Shown here: positions 27,120-34,634 of the stretch, piece after piece
How positions within the stretch are numbered: the first letter of the stretch is position 1
How the letters are laid out: each line of letters opens with the position of its first letter
Origin: Streptomyces sp. LaPpAH-108
GTDB taxonomy: Bacteria > Actinomycetota > Actinomycetes > Streptomycetales > Streptomycetaceae
Assembly: GCF_000373625.1 (NCBI RefSeq)
Contig: NZ_KB891999.1
Span: 1 to 64,000 of the forward strand
Direction of reading: 5' to 3'
DNA: 64,000 nt
Translations under genes and position numbers: made by a program
Notes under the pieces: generated by a model
Database searches by the model: none
What the model was told of the DNA's origin: nothing
The model's input: the letters and a program-made list of their open reading frames with translations, nothing else

Positions 27120-27854
27120 TCACCCAGAAGCGGCGCGCGGGGAAGAGCCCGGTGGCCGTGTGAAGCAGCAGTCTCCGCAGACTCCGCCGCCGGGGACGCG
27201 GTAGTAGAGGCAGCAGCTGCGGCGGCGGAAGGCTCTCCCGGCGCGCGCTCCGGTGCCGTACAGCGGGGGCCGGGCGAAGAGGGCGTCGGTGAGGGCGGCG
27301 GCGCGTCCGGCCACGTCCCTGCGGCCGTTCGCCCGTGCCCAGTGGTCCAGTTGGCGGGCGGCTCCGGCGAGCGCGGAGGCCGCGTTGCCCCACAGGAGTC
27401 CGGACGCGACCCCGTAACGGGCCGTCAGGGTGTCTCCCAGGGGTGCGAGGTGGGCGCGCAGGACGGTGTCCGCGAGGGTGTCCGCGTCCCCGGGCAGCGG
27501 TCGTACGCCGGTGAGCCACAGGTCGTCGGGGGCGCTCGCGGTGGCGTCCCAGTGGAGCGGGGCCAGGTCGGGGACCTCGCCGTACAGCGCGGCGCAGGCC
27601 AGTGCGGGCGACCACAGCCGGGCGGCGAGGCCCTGCTGGGCGATGGAGGCGCGCACGCGGGGCTCGGTCACCCGGAGGCGGTCGCCGACCAGGGCGACGC
27701 GGGCGTCCAGGGCGTCGGGTTGAACGCCGGGGGCGGGCGTCCCGTACACCTCCGCGAGGAGCTGCCCGGGAGGGCGGGTGCCGTCCGGGAGCGTGCGCAG
27801 GGCGAAGAAGCCGCCGAGCGGGCGCAGTGCGGTGAGGTCGGGATCGAGGGCCAC
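27120..27854 (-). CDS. FhuF-like (2Fe-2S)-binding protein
   Basis: 244 residues. The C-terminus carries the FhuF-type cluster motif RRSCCLYYRVPGGGVCGDCC, that is C-C-x10-C-x2-C, which binds a 2Fe-2S cluster. The rest is the helical FhuF/ferric-reductase-like domain with LAARLWSPALACAAL and TARYGVASGLLWGNAAS. Relatives reduce ferric siderophores in the cytoplasm. GTG 27854 gives the expected length. It lies between glgA and a divergent exporter; siderophore genes are not nearby. Confidence 0.85.
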   Translation of the reverse strand: MALDPDLTALRPLGGFFALRTLPDGTRPPGQLLAEVYGTPAPGVQPDALDARVALVGDRLRVTEPRVRASIAQQGLAARLWSPALACAALYGEVPDLAPLHWDATASAPDDLWLTGVRPLPGDADTLADTVLRAHLAPLGDTLTARYGVASGLLWGNAASALAGAARQLDHWARANGRRDVAGRAAALTDALFARPPLYGTGARAGRAFRRRSCCLYYRVPGGGVCGDCCFTRPPGSSPRAASG

Positions 27855-28113
27855 GTCCGCACTTGTATCAGGGCCCGAGCGGGACCTGCGCCAGGGTCGG
27901 AGCGGGGTCGGGCATCAGGGCGCAGTCAGGGCAGGGCGGACGAAGTCACCCGCCTCGGGGATGATCGGGAGGCTTCCGTACTCCATCGGCAGTAGGACGC
28001 ATCGCGTGCTCAGGGACGACGACTTGGGGCGCGCGGGCGGGCAGAGTTGCGCCCATGGAAGCCGACCGCGCACCGCGCCGGGCCCTGCGGGCCCTTTGTC
28101 GAGGGAGCCGTAG

Positions 28114-29112
28114 ATGAGCGCCCTCGCGCTGTCCGTCCTGCTGTCGTTCGTGTCCGCCGTGGCGTACGCGGGCGGCGCCCTCGCGCAGGAGCGGGTCGCG
28201 GTGTCCTGCCCGGACGCCCGGTTCCTGCCGCTGCGCCGGGCCGGCTGGTGGGCGGCGCTCGGGCTGAACGGGCTCGGCGCCGTGCTGCACGTCGTCGCGC
28301 TCGCCTACGGCCCGCTGAGCCTGGTCCAGCCGCTGGGCGCGCTGACCATCGTCTTCGCGCTGCCGATGGCGGTGCTGTTCGTGGGCCGTCCGACGGGGGC
28401 CGCCGCCTGGCGCGGGGCTGTCATGGCGACGGCGGGGCTCGCGGGGCTGCTCGCGCTGGTCGGCGCGGCCGAGGCGCACAACCTGGACCCGGCCCGGCGC
28501 ATGGCCGTCGCGCTGGTGGCCGGTGGAGTGGTCGTGGCGCTGATGGTGGCGGGCCGGGCCGCGCACCGCAGTCCGGCGGTGCGCGGGGTGTTCCTCGCGG
28601 CGGGCGCCGGTACGGCCTTCGGCATGGGGTCGGTGTTCACGAAGACGGTCGCCGCGGACTGGAGCGTCAGGCCGGGCCTCGGGGACCTGTCCTCGCTGGT
28701 GCTGATCGGTGTGTTCTCGGCGGCGGGCGTGCTGCTCTCCCAGGCGGCCTACCGGGGTGGCGGCCTGGCCGCGCCGCTGGCCACGCTGACCGTGATCAAC
28801 CCGGTGCTGGCGGCGGTGGTCGGCATCCTGATGTTCGGCGAGACGTTCCGCCACGGCACGACGGGCACGATGCTCGCGCTGGCGTGCGGGGTGGTGACGG
28901 CGGGCGGGCTGATCCTGCTGACGACGGAGCGGCCGGAATCGGACGCGGAGGTGCCCGCGGCGCGGACGGAACTGTCCGGGGCGCGCGCCAAGGGGCTGCC
29001 TCCGGTGGATTTTCCGCTGGACGCCGTCAAGGTGCTGCCCGGACCCCGGCGCGCGGAAGCACTCGTCCCGGACGTGGACGCCGTACACGGCCCTGAGGGA
29101 CGCGCCGCCTGA
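28114..29112 (+). CDS. DMT-superfamily (EamA-like) transporter
   Basis: 332 residues with about nine to ten hydrophobic helices and a hydrophilic C-terminal tail (285-332). The repeated pattern ending in INPVLAAVVGILMFGETF is typical of EamA-like drug/metabolite transporters. Substrate is unknown. ATG 28114 begins MSALALSVLLSFVSAVAYAG, the first helix. The gene ends in a strong hairpin shared with the convergent hydrolase gene. Confidence 0.85.
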   Translation: MSALALSVLLSFVSAVAYAGGALAQERVAVSCPDARFLPLRRAGWWAALGLNGLGAVLHVVALAYGPLSLVQPLGALTIVFALPMAVLFVGRPTGAAAWRGAVMATAGLAGLLALVGAAEAHNLDPARRMAVALVAGGVVVALMVAGRAAHRSPAVRGVFLAAGAGTAFGMGSVFTKTVAADWSVRPGLGDLSSLVLIGVFSAAGVLLSQAAYRGGGLAAPLATLTVINPVLAAVVGILMFGETFRHGTTGTMLALACGVVTAGGLILLTTERPESDAEVPAARTELSGARAKGLPPVDFPLDAVKVLPGPRRAEALVPDVDAVHGPEGRAA

Positions 29113-29132
29113 CCGTCGTACGGCGCGCCCGT

Positions 29133-29159
29133 GCGGCCCGGTCGCAACGGCCGGGCCGC
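29133..29159. terminator. Bidirectional hairpin terminator
   Basis: A perfect 9-bp stem (GCGGCCCGG at 29133-29141 with CCGGGCCGC at 29151-29159) and a nine-base loop fill the gap between convergent genes ending at 29112 and 29162. No U-tract follows, as is common in streptomycetes. Confidence 0.7.
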
Positions 29160-29161
29160 GC

Positions 29162-30406
29162 TCAGAGTTTGACGCCGTGTGCCCTCAGGAAGGAGAGCGG
29201 GTCGACGTCCGTGCCGAAGCCGGGGCCGGTCCGCACCTCGAAGTGCAGATGCGGGCCCGTCACGTTGCCCGTCGCGCCGGAGCGGCCGACCCGCTGCCCC
29301 AGGGCCACGTTCTGCCCGGCGCGTACGGAGATCGCGGACAGGTGGGCGTACTGCGTGTACCGGCCGTCGGCGTGCCGGATGACCACCTGGTAGCCGTACG
29401 ACCCGCCCCAGCCCGCCGCCACCACGTGCCCGGCACCGGCCGCCTTGACCGAGGTGCCGGTGGGCACCAGGAAGTCGACGCCCGTGTGGTAGCCCTTCGA
29501 CCAGTGGGAGCCGCCCGCGTGGTACCCGGTGCCGATGGCGGCACTGACCGGGGCGGCGAACCCGCTGGTGGAGGCGGGGTGCGCGGCGGTCTTGTGCGTG
29601 GGGGCCTTGTGCTCGGGGGCCTTGGGCGCGGGGGTCTTGTGTTCCGGAGCGGCCTTCTTGCGGGCGGGCTTGCTCTCGGGGGTGGTCGTACGGGCCGCCG
29701 TCCCGGAGCCGGGCCGCAGGCTGAGCCGCTGTCCCGGCAGGATCAGGTCGGGATCGGAGCCGATGGCCGCCCGGTTGCCCGCGTACAGTCCGCGCCAGCC
29801 GCCGCGCACCTCGTGCTCGTCGGCGATGCCGGAGAGGGTGTCGCCGTGCACGACCGTGTACATCTCGGCGCGGCCCGCCCGGGACTGGGGGATGGTCTGC
29901 GGGCTGACGTCCTGCGCCTTCGCGCTCCGCGCGGGGCGGACGGCGGCGCTGTCGGTGTGCGGCGCGGCGGTGTGCTGAGGAGCCGTGTGCTGAGGGGCCG
30001 GAGCGGCCTCGGTGTGCGCGGGTGGCCCGCCCCGGGTGAGCCCCGCCCGGACCGAGCAGACGGGCCAGGCGCCCGGCCCCTGTCCGTTCAGGACCTTCTC
30101 GGCGACGGCGATCTGCTGCTCGCGGGTGGCCAGGTCGGCGCGGGGTGCGTAGCGGGTGCCGCCGTACGCCTCCCAGGTGGAGCGGGTGAACTGGAGCCCG
30201 CCGTAGAAGCCGTTGCCCGTGTTGATGCTCCAGTTGCCGCTGGACTCGCAGGCGGCGACCTTGTTCCAGGTGGAGGGCGCGGCCGCGTCGGCGGTGCCGG
30301 CGGCCACCAGCGGGATCGCGAGTCCGGCGCCTCCCGCCGTGACGGTGAGCGAGGCCCGGTTGATCCTGCTGGGCTGGTACCGGCGATGCCGGCCGCGTAC
30401 GGCCAT
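29162..30406 (-). CDS. Secreted cell-wall hydrolase: Rpf-like transglycosylase, LysM and M23 peptidase
   Basis: 414 residues. After a basic N-terminus and signal (about 1-40) come three domains: an Rpf/transglycosylase-like domain (about 42-118; WNKVAACESSGNWSINTGNG, with the catalytic Glu, and YGGLQFTRSTWEAYGG), a LysM domain (about 182-232; TVVHGDTLSGIADEH) and an M23 metallopeptidase domain (about 300-405; HTGVDF and HLHFE zinc motifs). It should cut peptidoglycan glycan and peptide bonds, as in streptomycete germination and growth hydrolases. ATG 30406 with GGAG/GAGGGG upstream is preferred over GTG/ATG 30442. It has a long leader, described separately. Confidence 0.9.
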   Translation of the reverse strand: MAVRGRHRRYQPSRINRASLTVTAGGAGLAIPLVAAGTADAAAPSTWNKVAACESSGNWSINTGNGFYGGLQFTRSTWEAYGGTRYAPRADLATREQQIAVAEKVLNGQGPGAWPVCSVRAGLTRGGPPAHTEAAPAPQHTAPQHTAAPHTDSAAVRPARSAKAQDVSPQTIPQSRAGRAEMYTVVHGDTLSGIADEHEVRGGWRGLYAGNRAAIGSDPDLILPGQRLSLRPGSGTAARTTTPESKPARKKAAPEHKTPAPKAPEHKAPTHKTAAHPASTSGFAAPVSAAIGTGYHAGGSHWSKGYHTGVDFLVPTGTSVKAAGAGHVVAAGWGGSYGYQVVIRHADGRYTQYAHLSAISVRAGQNVALGQRVGRSGATGNVTGPHLHFEVRTGPGFGTDVDPLSFLRAHGVKL

Positions 30407-30650
30407 CTCCGCAATCCCCTCGACATGTGTCAGGAGGGGCAAAAGTAAGGGCGGGGCACAGGCCGTGACAAGAGGGGAATCCGGCCGAAGTCGGTGGCCG
30501 ATTCGCCCCTTGCGTCTGGATTCCTGATGGGGTGAAAGAAGCCGCCTGTCAGGGCACGGCGAGGCTGTCGGCAGCGGATTTCGCCTACGCTCCCGTGAAC
30601 TGAGCCGAGGGGCGCCTCCCGTCCGTAAACATGCGTGGCGGGCCGGATGT
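30407..30650 (-). promoter_or_regulatory. Long structured leader of the cell-wall hydrolase; candidate c-di-AMP (ydaO) riboswitch
   Basis: The 331-bp gap to gnd contains, on the minus strand, a GGGAGCGTAGG motif, several paired segments and a strong bulged hairpin at 30473-30510 (GGGG-GAATC-GGCC class stem). Rpf, SLT and M23 hydrolase genes of streptomycetes are known to carry ydaO-type leaders. The match here is by position and loose resemblance only; I could not align it fully. Confidence 0.3.
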
Positions 30651-30737
30651 GCGCTCGCCGGGGCGGCGCGACAGGATGGGCCGCGAGGCCCGCACGACGG
30701 AGCCGCACATGACGATGGCAGCTAGGGAGCAGGCGAT

Positions 30738-32177
30738 ATGAGCAGTTCAGCGCAGATCGGCGTCACCGGCCTCGCGGTCATGGGCCGCAATCTCGCCCGG
30801 AACTTCGCGCGCAACGGCTACACGGTCGCCGTGCACAACCGCACGGCGTCGAAGACGCGCGAGCTGGTCGAGGAGTTCGGCGGCGAGGGCGAGTTCGTCC
30901 CGGCCGAGACCGCGAAGGAGTTCGTGGAGGCCCTGGAGCGCCCGCGCCGCCTGGTCATCATGGTGAAGGCCGGTGAGCCGACGGACGCGGTGATCGAGGA
31001 GTTCGCGCCGCTCCTGGAGCCCGGCGACATGATCATCGACGGGGGCAACGCGCACTTCGCGGACACCCGGCGCCGGGAGCGGGAGCTGCGCGAGCAGGGC
31101 ATCCACTTCGTCGGCACGGGCATCTCCGGCGGCGAGGAGGGCGCGCTGAATGGCCCGAGCATCATGCCGGGCGGCTCGGTGGAGTCGTACGACTCGCTCG
31201 GCCCGATGCTGGAGAAGATCTCCGCGAAGGCGGACGACGGCGCCCCCTGTGTGACGCATGTGGGCCCCGACGGCGCCGGGCACTTCGTGAAGATGGTGCA
31301 CAACGGCATCGAGTACGCCGACATGCAGCTGATCGGTGAGGCGTACCAGCTCCTTCGCGACGTCGCCGGGTACTCCCCCGCCGAGATCGCGGACATCTTC
31401 CGCACCTGGAACCGGGGCCGCCTGGACTCCTACCTGATCGAGATCACCGCCGAGGTGCTGTCCCACGTGGACGCGGAGACCGGCAAGCCGTTCGTGGACG
31501 TGGTGGTCGACCAGGCCGAGCAGAAGGGCACCGGCCGCTGGACGGTCCAGATCGCGCTCGACCTCGGCGTGCCGGTGTCCGGCATCGCGGAGGCGGTCTT
31601 CGCGCGGTCGTTGTCGGGCCACGCGGCGCTGCGGGAGGCTTCGCGGGACCTGGCGGGACCGAAGCCGACGCCGCTGAGCAAGGAGGAGGCCGCCGCCTTC
31701 GCGGACAAGGTCGAGCAGGCGCTGTACGCCTCCAAGATCGTCTCGTACACCCAGGGCTTCCACGAGATCGCGGCGGGCAGCGCGGAGTACGACTGGGACA
31801 TCGACCTCGGTGAGGTCGCCTCGATCTGGCGCGGCGGCTGCATCATCCGCGCGGCCTTCCTCGACCGCATCCGTGCCGCGTACGACGCCCGCCCGGACCT
31901 GCCGAGCCTCCTGTCGGACGAGACCTTCGCCCGCGAGATCGCCGAGGCCCAGGACGACTGGCGCGAGGTCCTGATCGCCGCCACCCGCCAGGGCGTCCCG
32001 GCCCCCGGCTTCGCGGCGGCCCTCGCGTACTACGACGCACTGCGCGCGGACCGGCTGCCCGCGGCGCTGACGCAGGGGCAGCGGGACTACTTCGGCGCGC
32101 ACACGTATCGGCGGGTCGACAAGGACGGCTCGTTCCACACGCTGTGGGGCGGGGACCGGGCGGAGGTCCGGGCGTAG
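30738..32177 (+). CDS. gnd: 6-phosphogluconate dehydrogenase, decarboxylating
   Basis: 479 residues, full length for the long NADP-type form. It oxidises 6-phosphogluconate to ribulose-5-phosphate and CO2 in the pentose phosphate pathway. The Rossmann loop is GVTGLAVMGRNLARN (G-x-x-x-M-G dehydrogenase type), the substrate site shows GTGISGGEEGA and the catalytic Lys in HFVKMVHNGIEYADMQ; the C-terminus includes DWREVL and the HTYRRVDKDGSFH segment. ATG 30738 has a GGGAG-type site upstream. Confidence 0.96.
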   Translation: MSSSAQIGVTGLAVMGRNLARNFARNGYTVAVHNRTASKTRELVEEFGGEGEFVPAETAKEFVEALERPRRLVIMVKAGEPTDAVIEEFAPLLEPGDMIIDGGNAHFADTRRRERELREQGIHFVGTGISGGEEGALNGPSIMPGGSVESYDSLGPMLEKISAKADDGAPCVTHVGPDGAGHFVKMVHNGIEYADMQLIGEAYQLLRDVAGYSPAEIADIFRTWNRGRLDSYLIEITAEVLSHVDAETGKPFVDVVVDQAEQKGTGRWTVQIALDLGVPVSGIAEAVFARSLSGHAALREASRDLAGPKPTPLSKEEAAAFADKVEQALYASKIVSYTQGFHEIAAGSAEYDWDIDLGEVASIWRGGCIIRAAFLDRIRAAYDARPDLPSLLSDETFAREIAEAQDDWREVLIAATRQGVPAPGFAAALAYYDALRADRLPAALTQGQRDYFGAHTYRRVDKDGSFHTLWGGDRAEVRA

Positions 32178-32204
32178 GTGACGCGGGAGGGGCGGGGCGG
32201 CGGG

Positions 32205-32310
32205 ATCTGCTGAGGCCGCGTCGCCCCTCCGGGTTCGGTACGGGCTCGGGGTCCGGCGGCACGGGGTCCGGCGGCACGGGAGACGGGCACGGTCCCGGCG
32301 GCACGGGGAC
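32205..32310. repeat. Degenerate copy of the 3' end of the proline-repeat gene
   Basis: On the minus strand this stretch encodes PCPSPVPPDPVPPDPEPVPNPEG, in-frame PxxP units almost repeating the C-terminus of the neighbouring proline-repeat protein (PSPSPVPPGPEPMPNPEP) 180 bp away. It has no good start. It looks like a partial tandem duplication that lost function. The rest of 32178-32389 shows nothing else. Confidence 0.5.
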
Positions 32311-32389
32311 GGCGGCGGGACCGACTGGAACCGTTGCCGGGGCCCTCGCCCCCTCCGGGATGAACGCGAGCCGGGTCGCACCTGACTCC

Positions 32390-32785
32390 TCACTCCTCCG
32401 GCGTCAGCGGCGGTCCCGGCTCCGGGTTCGGCATGGGCTCGGGGCCCGGCGGAACGGGAGACGGGGACGGCCCGGGCGGCACGGGAGACGGCGGCGGAAC
32501 CGGCTCGGGACTCGGCGGCACCGGCGGCACCGGGGACGGCGGAGTCGGCGGCGGGCCGGGCGGCACCGGAGGCGGCGGGGTCGGCTCAGGACCTGGCGGT
32601 ACCGGGGACGGCGGGCTGGGCTCAGGACCTGGCGGTACCGGAGGCGGTGTCGGACCCGGTCCCGGCGGTGTCGGCCCGGGGCCCGGCTCCGGAGGCGGCA
32701 CCGGGCTCGGGTACGGGTCCGGCGGCGTGGGCCCCGGACCGGGCGGCGGGGCCGGAGGTGCGGGGTCGGGGTTCGGCTGGGTCAT
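32390..32785 (-). CDS. Proline-repeat (PxxP) low-complexity protein
   Basis: 131 residues composed almost wholly of Pro, Gly, Pro-Glu and Ser in units such as PVPPGPEPSPPSP. No signal peptide or membrane helix is visible. A GGAGG site six bases before ATG 32785 and the absence of stop codons support translation, although such repeats can keep frames open by chance. The function is unknown; the repeat could be a spacer or binding surface. It lies between gnd and panD, 74 bp after the panD stop on the same strand. Confidence 0.55.
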   Translation of the reverse strand: MTQPNPDPAPPAPPPGPGPTPPDPYPSPVPPPEPGPGPTPPGPGPTPPPVPPGPEPSPPSPVPPGPEPTPPPPVPPGPPPTPPSPVPPVPPSPEPVPPPSPVPPGPSPSPVPPGPEPMPNPEPGPPLTPEE

Positions 32786-32859
32786 GACTGTCCTCCGAGC
32801 GGTCCCCGGACCTGGTGACCCGGGACCACCCCCCGACTACCCGACCACCCCGCACTCAC

Positions 32860-33279
32860 TCACGCCGATACGGCCTGCGGACTCCGCTCCTGGTCGGACC
32901 CCGGCACCGGCTCGGAGGGGTCGGCCCCGAGCGCGACGATCCGGTTCTCCCCATCCACGTGCACGACCTTCGGCTTCAGCGCCCGCGCCTCGGCATCGTC
33001 GACCTGCGCGTAGCTGATCAGAATCACCAGGTCCCCGGGGTGCACCAGATGCGCGGCGGCCCCGTTGATCCCGATGACCCCGGACCCCCGCTCCCCCTCG
33101 ATGACGTACGTCTCCAGCCGTGCCCCATTGGTGATGTCCACGATGTGCACCAGCTCCCCGGGCAGCAGATCAGCGGCATCCAACAGCTCGGCATCGATCG
33201 TCACCGATCCCACATAGTGCAGGTCGGCCTGGGTGACGGTGGCGCGGTGGATCTTCGACTTGAACATCGTGCGCAGCAT
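32860..33279 (-). CDS. panD: Aspartate 1-decarboxylase proenzyme
   Basis: 139 residues. It makes beta-alanine from aspartate for pantothenate and coenzyme A. The self-cleavage site YVGSVTID places Gly24-Ser25, with Ser25 becoming the pyruvoyl group; Lys9, Tyr22 and Arg-rich core residues (HRATVTQADLHY) are in place, followed by INGAAAHLVHPGDLVILISY. AGGAG lies seven bases before ATG 33279. The first ten codons and about 60 bp upstream are part of a direct repeat found again at 48191-48284, so its present upstream region beyond 33330 belongs to the inserted element. Confidence 0.95.
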   Translation of the reverse strand: MLRTMFKSKIHRATVTQADLHYVGSVTIDAELLDAADLLPGELVHIVDITNGARLETYVIEGERGSGVIGINGAAAHLVHPGDLVILISYAQVDDAEARALKPKVVHVDGENRIVALGADPSEPVPGSDQERSPQAVSA

Positions 33280-33343
33280 TCTTGACTCCTGAAAGACGGC
33301 TCCCTGCCTGCTTTCTGCAGGTCAAGGGCGGCGTTCACTGTAC
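33250..33343. repeat. Left copy of the panD-overlapping direct repeat (att site)
   Basis: Bases 33250-33329 match 48191-48270 with a single mismatch (C versus G at 33315/48256); similarity continues with more mismatches to 33343/48284. It covers codons 1-10 of panD, its ribosome site and a CCTGC-N-GCAGG palindrome. Interpreted as one hybrid attachment site. Confidence 0.85.
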
Positions 33344-33482
33344 TCAACATATCTTCGACTCGAAGACTTTCCAGAACGTCGTGCGTCGTAGCGCGCAGGC
33401 TCCCCACCTGCATGATCTGTGAGCAGCAAGCTGCCGCGAAGCCTGCAACCGGGAGCATCTACGGAAGACTGCCTCGGTCCAA

Positions 33483-33500
33483 TGCTGACCGGATGCTGAC
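33483..33500. repeat. Paired TGCTGACC motifs, left end
   Basis: TGCTGACC at 33483 and TGCTGACT at 33494 are 11 bases apart in the same orientation. The same pair with the same spacing occurs at 48125 and 48136 near the right end. Such repeats next to attachment sites are typical arm-type binding sites of tyrosine integrases. Confidence 0.55.
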
Positions 33501-33577
33501 TTACCTGGTGAGTTGTCAGGTAGGTCGAGGGGGCCAGAGCAAGTTGCTAAAACCATGTCCTACGTGGTGAGGCGTGG

Positions 33578-33730
33578 AGTTGGATTGTTCCGGATGGGTT
33601 GTGGGAGATCGCGAAGCCGTTGATCCCGCCGTCACGGGTGCGGCCACAGGGCGGCGTAACCCGGACACACTGATGAAACGCTGTTCGCGGCGATCATCTA
33701 CGTGCTGGTCAGCGGTTGCGCCTGGCATTA
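33578..33730 (+). pseudogene. 5' fragment of an IS5-family transposase gene
   Basis: Two frames encode SWIVPDGLWEIAKPLIPPSR followed by VRPQGG (from 33578) and then, after a frameshift near 33670, DETLFAAIIYVLVSGCAW (33672-33725). This is the N-terminal DUF4096-type region of IS5-family transposases. The rest is missing: the sequence runs into the degenerate last repeat of the CRISPR array. It marks a past insertion at the old end of the array. Confidence 0.65.
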
Positions 33731-33733
33731 ACC

Positions 33734-34493
33734 TCGCACCCCCTGCAGACGCGGGGACGACGAGACGGCGGCGCCGACGAGACCGGTGGCGGCGGAGCAA
33801 CCCCCGCGGTCGCGGGGACGACCCGCACCCTGGGGTCCGTCTCCCATCCGGTGGTGAGCAACCCCCGCGGTCGCGGGGACGACACGCCGGGCTGCTTGGT
33901 AACGGCCTCCACGATCGAGCAACCCCCGCGGTCGCGGGGACGACCGCGGCGGCGTCAGGTACGCCTCGACCATCTCCGAGCAACCCCCGCGGTCGCGGGG
34001 ACGACCTTATCCCCCTTTTTCAAGCACGGCAGGCTCCCGAGCAACCCCCGCGGTCGCGGGGACGACCCCTCCTCCTGCCGGATGTACAGCCAGTGCCACG
34101 AGCAACCCCCGCGGTCGCGGGGACGACGAGCTCGTCGGCGCGGGCCGCGACCCGCTGTGCGAGCAACCCCCGCGGTCGCGGGGACGACGGTGCGGGGCGA
34201 GCCCCGGCAGCCAGGTGTGTTGAGCAACCCCCGCGGTCGCGGGGACGACACGGTTCCGCGTTCGAAACCGAGTTTTCCACGGGAGCAACCCCCGCGGTCG
34301 CGGGGACGACGACATAGAGCTCGTAGAACACGCGGACGTTCGGGAGCAACCCCCGCGGTCGCGGGGACGACGGCATCGCCAACTACCTTGCCGTCAGCGA
34401 GCCCGAGCAACCCCCGCGGTCGCGGGGACGACATTTTGACCTTGAGACCAAGCAACACGAGTTGCGAGCAACCCCCGCGGTCGCGGGGACGAC
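33734..34493 (-). CRISPR. CRISPR array 1, type I-E, 13 repeats and 12 spacers
   Basis: Repeats of 28 bases recur every 61 bases at 33795, 33856, 33917 and so on to 34466, with a degenerate copy at 33734. On the minus strand the unit is GTCGTCCCCGCG, loop dinucleotide AC, CGCGGGGGTTGCTC. All 12 spacers are 33 bases (or 32 plus a 29th repeat base). The orientation of E. coli type I-E repeats and the decayed left copy both indicate transcription leftward, with the leader on the cas3 side, so new spacers enter near 34466. Confidence 0.97.
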
Positions 34494-34634
34494 ACTTGCT
34501 GAACTGCGGTGATGGTAGCAAGGCCGCCTGTTTTCATTCACCTGTGTGAGGCTGCGAGGCGTCTCCTCCTGGATTGTCAGACCCGGCGTCTATGGTGCTG
34601 GGCAGTTTGGAACGGGGCTGGTTGGGGGCCGGTG
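34494..34634. promoter_or_regulatory. Leader of array 1 and divergent cas3 promoter region
   Basis: 141 bases between the newest repeat of array 1 and the cas3 start. On the minus strand the sequence directly before the repeat is TTCAGCAAGT, similar to TCAAGAAGT before array 2, which may be the shared integration signal. The cas3 promoter must also lie here. An open frame upstream of the chosen cas3 start (from 34509) is treated as non-coding. Confidence 0.55.

Noticed and set aside
33574..34549. Long open frames on both strands across array 1
   Set aside because: The 61-base period and repeat sequence keep several frames open by chance; translations are repetitive (ATPAVAGTT, EQPPRSRGR) and follow the repeats, not genes.
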